NCBI RefSeq assembly: GCF_019039035.1
Contig: NZ_JAHNZT010000001.1
Location: 522,049-586,048, forward strand
Source of the DNA: Citreicoccus inhibens
Lineage (GTDB): Bacteria; Myxococcota; Myxococcia; Myxococcales; Myxococcaceae
Direction: 5' to 3'
DNA length: 64,000 bases
Positions 1-8,471 of the stretch are shown here, piece by piece. Under the pieces are notes generated by a model. That model saw only the letters and a list, made by a program, of their open reading frames with translations, was not told where the DNA came from and did not search any database. The translations under genes and the position numbers were made by a program. Position 1 is the first letter of the stretch; each line of letters begins with the position of its first letter.

Positions 1-922
1 CCTTCCGGACCTGGATGCCGAGATAGAGCTGGAGTGAGCCGTTCTCGACCACCTCGCGCACCTTGCGGGTGAAGGTGGCCGGAGCTGCGGGCGTGTAGAG
101 AATGTCGAAGAAGCTGGAGTCCTCCACCTGCCCCGAGCGCACGTGCACGTCCACGCGCAGCGTGCCCGAGTACAGCGGGAAGCCCTGGCGAGAAGGCTGG
201 AAGCGCCCGGTGATGATGCCGTCGCCCGCCCGCGCATCGCCCTCCGCGCCATCATCCGCGAACGCGAGCGGCACACCCTTCACGCCGCCCGCGCCCGGCA
301 CATGCTCGGCTTCGTGCGCGACGGCGGACACCACTTCACAGGGGCGCGGCGTGTGGCGCTCGTCCTCGCACGCCACGCTGAAGAGCACCGACTCCTCGCC
401 GACGACGAAGACCTTGTCCTGCTTGAGCCGCATCTGCACATCCGAGGCGCTGTCCCCCGAACCGGTGCGGCTCACCAACCGCCGCGTGCGCTCGGGCTCG
501 GGCAGCTCCATCTGGTCCGGATGCTCGCGGCTCGGACGCGAGTCGGGGGGATAGCGCGTGGCGACGACATAGGACTCCAGCGTTCGCTGAGCGCGCTCCA
601 GCCGCGTCTCCCAGAGCGCGCGCCGCTCCTCGCGCTCCTGCTCCTCGGGACTCATCGCGGCCACGCTCGCCACGGGCCCCTTCGATGAGGGCGGCCCCCC
701 TCGCGTCGGAGCGCCCGGGGAGGGGTGCTCGTCTTGCGCGAAAGGGGCCGCATCAACGGGCGGCGAGGACTCGGACTCCGCGACGGCGCCGACTCCGCGG
801 CTCCACCACACCACGGCCCCCAGGATTGCGAGCGCCAGTGGGAGGAACACGAGCCGCCAGCCGCTACCTCGCGACCGCGACGACGCGGAAACGGTGCCAT
901 CGGGAGCCATGGAGTCCTTCAT
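1..922 (-). CDS. membrane-anchored secreted protein, C-terminus cut by window edge
   Basis: The reading frame opens with ATG at 922 and stays open to base 1, so only the first ~307 codons are present. Residues ~22-39 form one hydrophobic segment (LVFLPLALAILGAVVW) after a short basic N-terminus, which suggests an N-terminal membrane anchor. A Pro/Ser/Glu-rich linker and an Arg/Glu-rich helix follow, then a beta-rich region with 'GDGIITGRF', a pattern seen in extracellular choice-of-anchor or immunoglobulin-like modules. The start lies 9 bases after the stop of the upstream lipase-like gene, so the two are probably co-transcribed. The function is unknown; an exported, membrane-tethered protein is inferred. 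Confidence 0.7.
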   Translation of the reverse strand, partial: MKDSMAPDGTVSASSRSRGSGWRLVFLPLALAILGAVVWWSRGVGAVAESESSPPVDAAPFAQDEHPSPGAPTRGGPPSSKGPVASVAAMSPEEQEREERRALWETRLERAQRTLESYVVATRYPPDSRPSREHPDQMELPEPERTRRLVSRTGSGDSASDVQMRLKQDKVFVVGEESVLFSVACEDERHTPRPCEVVSAVAHEAEHVPGAGGVKGVPLAFADDGAEGDARAGDGIITGRFQPSRQGFPLYSGTLRVDVHVRSGQVEDSSFFDILYTPAAPATFTRKVREVVENGSLQLYLGIQVRK

Positions 923-931
923 GCCCGCGCG

Positions 932-1816
932 CTAGTAGGCGTACGTCACCATGTCCGCGCGGACCTTGGAGACAATGCCACCCCAGTTGCCGTTGGCGTA
1001 GTGGTTGACCGTCTCGCCGTCGTCGCGGAAGTCCACGCTGTGGTTGGTCCACTTGGCGCGGCCATCGCTGCACGCGGCCGTGCCCGTGTTGAGCGTGCCG
1101 CCGCAGAACCAGTCACCCGGGTTGCAGTACGAGCCGCCCGAGCTGCCGGACACGCCACCCGTCGAGTGGTACGCCACGGCCTCGTCATCCTGCCCGGGGA
1201 GGATGCCCGAGTAGAGCGTGCCCTTCGCCGCCGCGAACATGTAGAGCCACACGTTGCGCGTGGTGTTGTGGTTGTACATGGCGCGCGCCGTGGTGGTGAC
1301 CAGGTCGCTCACCAGCGGCTCGCTCACCGCCCACTCGCCCACGTCCGCCAGCTCGCTGCCGCCACCGGCGCCCGAGGCCACGTCCACCCACCGGATGTTC
1401 CAGCCCGTCTGCGTGGTGCCATCCAGGTTGCCGCATACGCCGCTGGAGTTGGGAGACGCGTTCTTCTTCGTGCGCGTGGAGCCGCCGTAGAGCGACAACG
1501 CGTAGCCAATCTGCAGGTCTCCCGCCGAGTGCGCGGCGATGTAGCACCAGTTGTCGCCGGTGCAGAAGCAGTCCAGCGCGTCGCGGATGCGGCCGTTCTC
1601 ATTGCCGACGCGCTGCGTGCCGTTCCAGTTCACCGCCTTCTTGTTCACACCCGCTGCCGTGCTGGCCGGACCCCAATAGCTGAAGTCGTTGTAGTTGCCG
1701 GCCTGAGTCCCGCCACCGTTTCGACCATGAATCCAGAGCGTGTAGTTGGTAGCAGCGGCTTCCGTGCCCACGAGCATCATCGCGGCAGCCACGGCCGCAC
1801 CGAACAGCGTCTTCAT
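932..1816 (-). CDS. secreted lipase-like alpha/beta hydrolase
   Basis: 294 aa. Residues 1-22 form a clear signal peptide ending AAA. Two short motifs resemble secreted bacterial lipases: an early 'IHGRNGGG' (residues 29-36, an oxyanion-hole type HG loop) and 'AHSAGD' (95-100), which puts Ser97 in a nucleophile elbow of the AHSxG type. A candidate catalytic His lies near the C-terminus in 'ETVNHYANGNWGG'. Several Cys residues fit an exported protein. The start at 1816 was chosen over an in-frame upstream start at 1969 because it puts the signal peptide at the N-terminus. It probably forms an operon with the following anchored protein. Substrate unknown; hydrolase activity is inferred from motifs only. 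Confidence 0.7.
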   Translation of the reverse strand: MKTLFGAAVAAAMMLVGTEAAATNYTLWIHGRNGGGTQAGNYNDFSYWGPASTAAGVNKKAVNWNGTQRVGNENGRIRDALDCFCTGDNWCYIAAHSAGDLQIGYALSLYGGSTRTKKNASPNSSGVCGNLDGTTQTGWNIRWVDVASGAGGGSELADVGEWAVSEPLVSDLVTTTARAMYNHNTTRNVWLYMFAAAKGTLYSGILPGQDDEAVAYHSTGGVSGSSGGSYCNPGDWFCGGTLNTGTAACSDGRAKWTNHSVDFRDDGETVNHYANGNWGGIVSKVRADMVTYAY

Positions 1817-1977
1817 GCGAGTGCCTCCTGCACAGCCTCTCAGGGGGAGAGAGGACAATCCGCCCGGTTGCCCTCCGGGCAAGGGGGCCCGCAGTCTAGG
1901 TCTCGCGCTCAAAGAAATCGATAACAGGGAAAACTTGCTGCCCGTGGAAGAACCGACGCAGTGCGGCAAACGTCGGT

Positions 1978-3102
1978 TCAGGGGCGGGGCGACTGCTGGA
2001 CGAAGCGCTCCAGTCGCTCCAGCGCTGCCGGGAGGTTGTCGCGGCCCAGGCCCAGTCGGAAGTGGTTGCCAGGAAAGTCATACACCTCGCCCGGCAGGAG
2101 CAGGACGCCCTCGCGCTCGACGAGCCGCTCGATGAAACGCGCCACGGGCTCGCGTCCCAGCAGGCGCGGGAACGCGACGCTGCCCGCGCGCGGACGCACC
2201 CAGTGGAAGGTCTGCGAGTGGCGCGCGAAGAAGCCATCCAACAGCGCGAGGTTGCGGGTGAGCAACGCGCGGCTGCGCGCGAGGACCTGCTCCTTCGCGC
2301 GCAGCGCCATCAACGCGAGCACCTCGCTGGGGGCGCCGTTGCAGATGGTCGTGTAGTCCTTGTAGGCCATGCAGCGCTGGAGCAGCGCCGCGTCCTTGGA
2401 CGCAAGCCAGCCGACGCGCAGCCCCGCGAGGCCGAACGCCTTGGACATGACGCCCAGGCTGAGTCCGCGCGTGAAGCGCGAAGCGGCGGCGGGCAGCAGG
2501 TCGCGCGGCTCGTACTCCAGCAGCCGGTAGACCTCATCCGACAGCAGGTAGATGCCGCGCTCCTCCGCGAGCGCGCACAGCGCCTCGAACGTGGCCGCGT
2601 CCGGCAGCGCGCCCGTGGGGTTGTGGGGGAAGTTGACGACGATGAGCCGCGTGTTCGGGCGCAGCTCGCGGCGCAGCGCCTCGACGTCCAAGGCCCAGCC
2701 GTCCTCCTCGCGCAGCGCGTGCAGGGTGACCTCGGCGCCGGTGGCGCGCGCCACCTCGTGCAAGGACTGATAGCCCGGCCACGTGACGACCACGTGGCTG
2801 CCCGGTCCGAGCAGCACGTTCATCAAGACGAAGACCGCCTCTTGCGCGCCGGCGAAGGTGAGCACGTCTCCCGGAGACAGACCGGGGTAGAGCCCGGCGA
2901 TGGCCTCGCGCAGGGCGGGCAGTCCGGTGGACTCGGTGTAGCCGAGCGTCAAGCCTTCCCATCGGGCCAGCGAGTCCGCGTCCGCGAGCGCCAGCAGGTC
3001 CTTCTGCCGCCAGCCTTCGATGTCCGACGAGCACAGCAGGTAGGGCGCGGCGAACTCCCAGCGCGCGAAGTATCGCTCCAGCTTGAAGTCGGGGATGTGC
3101 AT
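1978..3102 (-). CDS. class I/II PLP-dependent aminotransferase
   Basis: 374 aa from ATG 3102; the longer frame from 3219 adds a Pro/Ser-rich stretch unlike the family. Fold-type I aminotransferase motifs are in order: 'NFPHNPTG' around residues 157-164 (Asn161 contacts PLP), 'SDEVY' (188-192) and 'SKAFGLAG' with the PLP lysine at K221. 'FRLGLGR' near the C-terminus supplies the carboxylate-binding Arg. Length is normal. It should transaminate an amino acid or a related substrate in the cytoplasm, but the substrate cannot be read from sequence. It is divergent from the thioredoxin-like gene at 3267 and has no same-strand partner close by. Confidence 0.9.
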   Translation of the reverse strand: MHIPDFKLERYFARWEFAAPYLLCSSDIEGWRQKDLLALADADSLARWEGLTLGYTESTGLPALREAIAGLYPGLSPGDVLTFAGAQEAVFVLMNVLLGPGSHVVVTWPGYQSLHEVARATGAEVTLHALREEDGWALDVEALRRELRPNTRLIVVNFPHNPTGALPDAATFEALCALAEERGIYLLSDEVYRLLEYEPRDLLPAAASRFTRGLSLGVMSKAFGLAGLRVGWLASKDAALLQRCMAYKDYTTICNGAPSEVLALMALRAKEQVLARSRALLTRNLALLDGFFARHSQTFHWVRPRAGSVAFPRLLGREPVARFIERLVEREGVLLLPGEVYDFPGNHFRLGLGRDNLPAALERLERFVQQSPRP

Positions 3103-3266
3103 GACGCGGCCAGCTCTCTTGGGGTCGGCCCTCCCGCCGGGGGAGGGGCTGCTTGGATGTGGCGACGGCCGGACGGGCGAGCGGCGGGTGGACGTGCCCG
3201 GGAAGCCTGCGCCCCCCATGCATAGCTTGAGTCGCGTCCTCCTGAAGCCCTTTCGGCGGAGTCCGC

Positions 3267-3740
3267 ATGCCCACGCTCAACATCCCCCTCACGCTGCTCG
3301 ACCCGGATGGCGGATGGGTGAATGCCCCGGTCCATGTCTCGGAGCTCGACGGGCTGCCCGTCCTGCTCCACTTCTGGTCCATGGACTGCGCCGACTGCGC
3401 CGCGCAGTTCGACACGGTGAGTCAGTGGATGAAGGAGTTCGGTCCGCGGGGCCTGCGCGTCATTGGCGTGGACGTCACCCACTCCGCCCGCGAGCTGCGT
3501 GACACCAACGCCGTGGAGGCCTTCGCGCGCAAGCACGGCCTGCGCTACCCCATCGCGGTGGACGACGGCTCCATGGCTCGCGCCTACGACGTCCGCGTGC
3601 ACCCCACGTTCCTCGTGTTCGACGCGGAGTCTCGCCGGCTGCGTCACGTCTTCATCGGGCCCTCCGCGCTCCAGCAGATCCGGCCCGTGCTCGAGCGCTC
3701 CACGCAATACGACCGCTCGGCCGCGGCCCCGCCTCCCTGA
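3267..3740 (+). CDS. thioredoxin-like (TlpA/AhpC-type) redox protein
   Basis: 157 aa. The thioredoxin fold is recognisable: strand 'LPVLLHFWSMDCADC' with an active-site C41-A-D-C44, and a cis-Pro loop 'VHPTFLV'. The CADC dipeptide differs from thioredoxin CGPC, as is common in TlpA-like proteins. No signal peptide or membrane anchor is visible, so a cytoplasmic location is inferred, unlike most TlpA proteins. The SDR gene follows 49 bases downstream on the same strand and may be co-transcribed. Confidence 0.85.
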   Translation: MPTLNIPLTLLDPDGGWVNAPVHVSELDGLPVLLHFWSMDCADCAAQFDTVSQWMKEFGPRGLRVIGVDVTHSARELRDTNAVEAFARKHGLRYPIAVDDGSMARAYDVRVHPTFLVFDAESRRLRHVFIGPSALQQIRPVLERSTQYDRSAAAPPP

Positions 3741-3789
3741 GTTCGCGCGAAGGCGGCGCATCCTCACCTCGCCTCCGACGGAGTTCGAC

Positions 3790-4833
3790 ATGACCTCGCG
3801 ACGTCGCTCGCTCAGTTCTCGACAGGCCCTCGTGGCCGTGGCCGCGGTGGGCCTGGGATGGCTCCTGCGCCTGCGGCGAGCCGCGCGCCTGCGCTTCGAC
3901 TTCCAGGGGCGCACGGTGCTCATCACCGGGGGCACGCGGGGCCTGGGGTTCGTGCTCGCGCGCCAGTTCCTCCGCGAGGGCGCGAAGGTGGCCCTCTGCG
4001 GCCGAGACGCCGCGACGTTGGAGCGGGCGCGCGAGGCGCTCACGCGCGCCGGGGGCGAGGTGCTCGCCGTGACGTGTGACGTGCGAGACCAGGTCCAAGT
4101 GGAGGCCATGGTGTCGCGCGTGCACGAGCGGTTCGGCGCGGTGGACGTGCTGGTGAACAACGCGGGCATCATCCAGGTGGGCCCGCTGGAGTCCCTGTCC
4201 CTGGAGGACTTCCGCGAGGCCCTGGACACGCACCTGTGGGCATCGCTGTACACGACGCTCGCCGTGCTCAACGACATGAAGCGCCGAGGCCGAGGGCGCA
4301 TCGTCAACATCGCCTCGATTGGCGGCAAGGTGGCGGTGCCCCACCTCGCATCCTACTGCGCGAGCAAGTTCGCCCAGGTGGGCCTGTCCGAGGCGCTGCG
4401 CGCGGAGCTGGCGCAGGATGGCATCGCGGTGACGACGGTGTGCCCGGGCCTGATGCGCACCGGGAGCCCGCGCAACGCCGCGTTCAAGGGAGACCACTCG
4501 CGCGAGTACGCCTGGTTCGCCGTGGGCGACGCGCTCGCGGGCCTCTCGCTTCGTGCGGAGCGCGCGGCTCGGCTCATCGTCGAGGCCTGTCGGCGCGGCG
4601 ACGCGGAAGTGCGGCTGGGGCTCCCCGCGAAGGTGGCGGTGCTTGCCTCCGCGCTCTCGCCCCAGGCCACGGCCCGCGTGCTGGAGGCCGTCAATCACTT
4701 GCTGCCCCAGGGCAGCAGCCCCGACCGATTCAAAGGCAGCCAGAGCGAGACGCGCCTCACCCGCTCCTGGCTCACGCGGCTGAGCCGACGCGCCGCCCAG
4801 CGAAACAACGAGGCCGGCGCGTCCCCCCACTGA
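3790..4833 (+). CDS. membrane-anchored short-chain dehydrogenase/reductase
   Basis: 347 aa. A basic start followed by a hydrophobic stretch (residues ~12-26) suggests an N-terminal membrane anchor. The classical SDR core follows: cofactor motif 'TGGTRGLG' (46-53), 'NNAG' (123-126), catalytic Ser176 and Y189-x3-K193. An Arg/Asp pair after the second strand ('GRDAATLER') favours NADP(H). The C-terminal ~90 residues are longer than a minimal SDR and end in a basic tail. The substrate is unknown. The gene converges on the glycosyltransferase at 4846 with only 12 bases between the stops. Confidence 0.88.
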   Translation: MTSRRRSLSSRQALVAVAAVGLGWLLRLRRAARLRFDFQGRTVLITGGTRGLGFVLARQFLREGAKVALCGRDAATLERAREALTRAGGEVLAVTCDVRDQVQVEAMVSRVHERFGAVDVLVNNAGIIQVGPLESLSLEDFREALDTHLWASLYTTLAVLNDMKRRGRGRIVNIASIGGKVAVPHLASYCASKFAQVGLSEALRAELAQDGIAVTTVCPGLMRTGSPRNAAFKGDHSREYAWFAVGDALAGLSLRAERAARLIVEACRRGDAEVRLGLPAKVAVLASALSPQATARVLEAVNHLLPQGSSPDRFKGSQSETRLTRSWLTRLSRRAAQRNNEAGASPH

Positions 4834-4845
4834 AGACCGGGCGGC

Positions 4846-5955
4846 TCAGTCCTGGCCGTCCAGCTCGGCCATCTCCATGCGCCAGTGGCCGCGGTGCTCG
4901 TAAGCGCGCTCCAACTGCTCGCGCAGGGCGGCAATCATTCGCGTGTTGCCATCCTGCTCGTAGCCAGCGAGCGCCTCCTGGCACTTCGGCACGCGGCGGA
5001 GGAACTCATTCAGCGCGTCCACGGTGAGGGCTTTCACATACATGCCGTAGCCCAGCCGCTCCAGGTACAGGGCATTGAGCACCTGCTCGAACTGGCCGCC
5101 CACCGGCAGGCTCAGCATGGGCTTGCGCAGGTACACCGCCTCGCTCATGAGGGTGTAGCCCCCGCCCGCCACCACCGCCCGAGCCGTGCGCAGGTCGTTG
5201 ATGAAGCCCGCCTCGCTGAAGGGCCGGTAGGTGAGGTTGCCGTCCACCACGTCCCCGGTGAGGTCGCGCCGCAAACCATACACGCGGCACGGGACGCCAG
5301 ACTGTTTGAGGATCTCCGGCAGCGCCGTGTTGGTGGTCGCCGTCTGGTACACGAGCAGGTGCTCGCCGGGCTCGGACTTCGCCGCCAGGATTTCCGGCCG
5401 GAGGATGGAGGGCGCCAGCGTGGTGCGGCGCTTGCGCAGCTCTGGGTAGAAGAACGTCGTCACCAGGTAGTGGAAGGCCCCGGGCAGCTTCGCCTTCACG
5501 ATGGCGCGCGTCGCCTCGAAGCTGTCCTCGTGACCCGCCAGGAGCATGGGGTCATGCTTGCAGCGGTTGATGACCTGCATGTTGTCCACGCTGATGACGG
5601 GCAGCCGGTGGTTCTTCGCCACCAGGTAGCTGAACGTCTCGAAGTCGCTCACCACGACGTCGGGGCGGAACTCCTCCACCAGTTCGAAGTACTGGCGCAC
5701 GTTCTGCGGCCAGCCCTTCACCGCGCCGGACAGGTTCTGCAGCACCGTCTGCCACTTCTTCACCGAGTTGCCTTCGTAGGCAATGGTGAGGCCCCAGATG
5801 CCGTGCACGTTCTGGAAGCGCCTGGCCAGATAGTCCTGCGCCCGGCCGGACACGACGATGTGGACCTCGTGCTCCTTCGTCAGCTCCTCGAGCAGCACAC
5901 GCGAGCGCGTCGCATGGCCCATCCCCTCGCCGACGACTCCATACAGGATTCGCAT
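4846..5955 (-). CDS. MJ1255/VC2487-type glycosyltransferase
   Basis: 369 aa from ATG 5955 (start 'MRILYG'; an upstream in-frame ATG at 5979 adds 8 residues that do not fit the fold). The N-terminus 'GVVGEGMGHATRSRVL' is the glycine-rich acceptor loop of GT-B glycosyltransferases related to MurG and MGDG synthase, and 'VVAGGGYTLMSEA' near residue 270 is the nucleotide-sugar site. This matches the MJ1255/VC2487 family. It is likely a cytoplasmic or peripheral-membrane enzyme that transfers a sugar to a lipid or cell-envelope acceptor; donor and acceptor cannot be assigned. It is divergent from the small membrane protein at 6027 (71-base gap). Confidence 0.85.
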   Translation of the reverse strand: MRILYGVVGEGMGHATRSRVLLEELTKEHEVHIVVSGRAQDYLARRFQNVHGIWGLTIAYEGNSVKKWQTVLQNLSGAVKGWPQNVRQYFELVEEFRPDVVVSDFETFSYLVAKNHRLPVISVDNMQVINRCKHDPMLLAGHEDSFEATRAIVKAKLPGAFHYLVTTFFYPELRKRRTTLAPSILRPEILAAKSEPGEHLLVYQTATTNTALPEILKQSGVPCRVYGLRRDLTGDVVDGNLTYRPFSEAGFINDLRTARAVVAGGGYTLMSEAVYLRKPMLSLPVGGQFEQVLNALYLERLGYGMYVKALTVDALNEFLRRVPKCQEALAGYEQDGNTRMIAALREQLERAYEHRGHWRMEMAELDGQD

Positions 5956-6026
5956 GGTCGCGGAGCATACGCGGGACACCTGCCCCGTTGCCCTTGCCTC
6001 GCCGCCCGGCTATAGCGCGCGCGTCC

Positions 6027-6335
6027 ATGCCCCCGGCCACTTCCAGGGTCTCCGGTGTCCTGCGCGCGGCCCTCTTCGGCCTCGCGGCGGGCCTGATGCT
6101 CGGCGGCGTGGGCCTGCTCTGGGTGGGCGTGCACGGCGTCTTCGGCTCGCCCGACTGCACGGACCTCACCGCTCCCGAGTGCCGGCTCCTCAGCGAGTCC
6201 GCCCGCGACCTGGGCCGGCTCCAGACGCTCTGTGGCGGAGCGCTCGTCGCGCTCGGCGCCGCCCTCTTCGTCCTGGCCCGCGGCCGGGCCCCCCTTCCCC
6301 CGCATGAACCCCCATCCAGCGTGACGCCCACGTGA
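6027..6335 (+). CDS. small two-helix membrane protein
   Basis: 102 aa from ATG 6027. Two hydrophobic helices (residues ~11-35 and ~66-84) are separated by a loop carrying a Cys pair ('CTDLTAPEC'), with a Pro-rich C-terminal tail. It looks like an inner-membrane protein whose loop lies outside the cytoplasm, where the Cys pair could form a disulfide; that topology is inferred. No family is recognised. An in-frame GTG/ATG start at 5988 would only add a basic extension. Confidence 0.6.
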   Translation: MPPATSRVSGVLRAALFGLAAGLMLGGVGLLWVGVHGVFGSPDCTDLTAPECRLLSESARDLGRLQTLCGGALVALGAALFVLARGRAPLPPHEPPSSVTPT

Positions 6336-6409
6336 ACCGTCCTTCGGGTGCTGAACGGCCGGACAGGCCAGGCACCCCGCTGTCGGATTTTCAGCGCGAG
6401 GAAGGTTCA

Positions 6410-6435
6410 CTAATTACTTGTGGCCCAGTCATTAG
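6410..6435 (+). promoter_or_regulatory. inverted repeat upstream of the LysR gene, possible autoregulatory site
   Basis: CTAAT at 6410-6414 and ATTAG at 6431-6435 form a perfect 5-base inverted repeat with a 16-base spacer, in an AT-rich patch that stands out in this GC-rich region. It ends 23 bases before the LysR start. LysR proteins often bind interrupted dyads next to their own promoters, so an operator is plausible but unproven. Confidence 0.35.
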
Positions 6436-6458
6436 GTTTGAGGGTAGGAGACGGCCTT

Positions 6459-7358
6459 ATGCAGCTCGAATCCCTGAAGATGTTCTGTGACGTCGTGGAG
6501 ACCGGCTCGTTCTCTCGCGCGGCGCAGCTCAACCACGTGACGCAGTCCGCGGTGAGCCAGCAGATCCGCGCGCTGGAGAACCGGTACGAGCAGAAGCTGC
6601 TGTCACGCAGCGCTCGGCAGGTGACGCCGACGCCGGCGGGCGAGCGACTGTTCCGCGGCTGCAAGGAGATCCTCGCGCGCTTCGCGGAGGTGGAGCAGGA
6701 GATTCGGGAGCAGGCCACCGAGGTTCAGGGCGCGACCACCGTGTCCACCATCTACTCGGTGGGTCTGCACGAGCTGAACCAGGTGCAGAAGCAGCTCTTG
6801 AAGACGCACCCCAAGGTCAACATGCGCCTGAACTACCGGCGCAATGATCAGGTCTACGACGACGTGATTCTGGGCGCGGCGGAGATTGGCATCGTCGCGT
6901 ATCCGCAGCCGCGCGCGGGCGTGGACATCCACCCGTTCCGCGACGACAAGCTCGCGGTGGTGTGCGCGCCCAACCACGCCTTCGCCAGCAAGGCCAAGGT
7001 GAGCGTCACGGCGTTGTCGGGCGTGCCCTTCATCGCGTTCGACCGAGAAGCCCCCACGCGCAAGGCGTTGGATCGCCTGTTCCGCGAGAAGAACATCGAC
7101 ATCACGCCGGTGATGGAGATGGACAACGTGGAGACCATCAAGCGGGCCGTGGAGATGGGCCTGGGCGTGGCCATCCTCCCGGTCTCCACCGCGCAGGCGG
7201 AGATCAAGCAGGGCACCCTGGTGGCCAAGCCGTTCGCGGAGGGCCCCGTGTCCCGCCCCATCGGATTGCTCATCCGCAAGGGCAAGTACCTGGATCGCGC
7301 CTCCGCGGCGGTGCTGGAGGCCTTCAAGCAGGCCGCGCAGCTCCCCGTGGAAGACTGA
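6459..7358 (+). CDS. LysR-family transcriptional regulator
   Basis: 299 aa. The N-terminal winged helix-turn-helix is typical ('MQLESLKMFCDVVETGSF', then 'AVSQQIRALE' as the recognition helix and 'TPAGERL' in the wing). The periplasmic-binding-protein-like effector domain covers ~90-299. The start at 6459 is supported by AGGAGA 8 bases upstream; the in-frame start at 6420 would extend past the conserved N-terminus. A dyad upstream may mediate autoregulation. The neighbours on either side are not divergent from it, so the usual clue to the target gene is missing and the effector is unknown. Confidence 0.92.
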   Translation: MQLESLKMFCDVVETGSFSRAAQLNHVTQSAVSQQIRALENRYEQKLLSRSARQVTPTPAGERLFRGCKEILARFAEVEQEIREQATEVQGATTVSTIYSVGLHELNQVQKQLLKTHPKVNMRLNYRRNDQVYDDVILGAAEIGIVAYPQPRAGVDIHPFRDDKLAVVCAPNHAFASKAKVSVTALSGVPFIAFDREAPTRKALDRLFREKNIDITPVMEMDNVETIKRAVEMGLGVAILPVSTAQAEIKQGTLVAKPFAEGPVSRPIGLLIRKGKYLDRASAAVLEAFKQAAQLPVED

Positions 7359-7377
7359 CTTCTTCGCTGTCCTGAGT

Positions 7378-7396
7378 GCCGCCCTCACGGGGCGGC
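7378..7396. terminator. hairpin between convergent LysR and YARHG genes
   Basis: GCCGCCC (7378-7384) pairs with GGGCGGC (7390-7396) around a 5-base loop. It lies between two convergent stop codons and could serve both strands; there is no U-tract. Confidence 0.55.
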
Positions 7397-7406
7397 GGTG
7401 GCCTTA

Positions 7407-8444
7407 TCAGGCCACGTCGGTGGCTGGGTCGATGAGCCAATCCTCGTCCTTGAGGGGCCCACCGAACTCGTTCTCCACCGAGCGGATGAGGTTGACGTTG
7501 CGCTGATCATTCTCGGTCAGCCGCGCGTCGGTGTACGTCGGGTCCAGCTTGTACCAACCCAGCTGCGCGAAGTGCGCCTGCAGGACCTTGCTCTTGAAGG
7601 GCCGTCCGCGCCGCGCGTAGATGGTGTTGCGCAAGAGGCGCAGGTCGCGCAGCGACAGCTGGCGCAATTCATTGACGCTCAGCACCCGCTCCAGCGACTG
7701 CTGCGAGGACTCCAGCTTGCCCGAGTCGCTCGCGTAGCCCCCCAGCGCGCGGCTCAGCAGGCCCAGCTCGATGCGCGCCTCCGCCGTCAGCTTGGCGTCC
7801 GTGTACTTCGGATCCGGGCGGTACCAGGGCTCGACCTTGTAGTGACACGCCATCGACTCGTCCATCCGGCAGCTCAGGCCAGTACAAGGCTGCGCCTCGT
7901 CCAGCGGCGCCTCGGGCTCGTCACACCCCTTCACCCGCCGGCCGTCCTTGAGGTGCCACTCGTAGACGTCATCCCAGGACTTGCCGGCGCGGGCGTAGAC
8001 GTCGTTCTGCATCCAGCGCAGCTCGCGCTCGGAGAAGGACTGCTCGCGCACGGCGATGAAGTGCACGTTCTTGCGGTCCGCGTCGGACAGGCGCTTGTAC
8101 GAGAACTTCGGGTCGGCCTTGAACCACGGCTGCTGGAAGAAGTGCTCCTTCAGCCAGGGCTTGCGGTAACCCGCCCAGCCGTAGCGGGCGAAGATGGTGT
8201 TGCGCAGGATGGCCAGCTCCCGCAGCGACTTGCCCTCCAGCAGCTCGCCCTTGCACGAGACTCGCGGCGCGGTGTCCACCGGGATGATCTCACAGGGCAT
8301 CACCGTCTCGGAGTAGCCCGGGATGCTGGCCGCGGGCGCCGGCACATAGGCATCCGGGGCCGGCTTGTTCTTCTGAGCCCACGCGGACGGGGCCCAAAGC
8401 GCCAGCGCCAGCGCGGGCACGACGAGGGAGCGCGCGACACTCAT
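7407..8444 (-). CDS. secreted protein with two YARHG domains
   Basis: 345 aa with a signal peptide at residues 1-23 (cleavage after SAWA). Two copies of the YARHG module are visible: 'LRNTIFARYG' then 'WFKADP' (~80-130) and 'LRNTIYARRG' then 'WYKLDP' (~270-325). A third partial copy in the middle has 'MQNDVYARAG' and 'WYRPDP'. YARHG modules are short extracellular domains of unknown function, often in proteins tied to the cell wall. Six or more Cys lie between the modules. The export route and periplasmic or surface location are inferred; no activity can be assigned. rsmB ends 27 bases upstream on the same strand, so read-through from that operon is possible. Confidence 0.75.
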   Translation of the reverse strand: MSVARSLVVPALALALWAPSAWAQKNKPAPDAYVPAPAASIPGYSETVMPCEIIPVDTAPRVSCKGELLEGKSLRELAILRNTIFARYGWAGYRKPWLKEHFFQQPWFKADPKFSYKRLSDADRKNVHFIAVREQSFSERELRWMQNDVYARAGKSWDDVYEWHLKDGRRVKGCDEPEAPLDEAQPCTGLSCRMDESMACHYKVEPWYRPDPKYTDAKLTAEARIELGLLSRALGGYASDSGKLESSQQSLERVLSVNELRQLSLRDLRLLRNTIYARRGRPFKSKVLQAHFAQLGWYKLDPTYTDARLTENDQRNVNLIRSVENEFGGPLKDEDWLIDPATDVA

Positions 8445-8471
8445 GGAGACGGCCTCTCGCGGAAAGACAGG

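Noticed and set aside
6350-6366. second LexA-box-like sequence upstream of the LysR gene (minus-strand orientation)
   Set aside because: It matches only 15 of 17 positions and misses two defined ones. It points away from the LysR gene, and no SOS gene is nearby.
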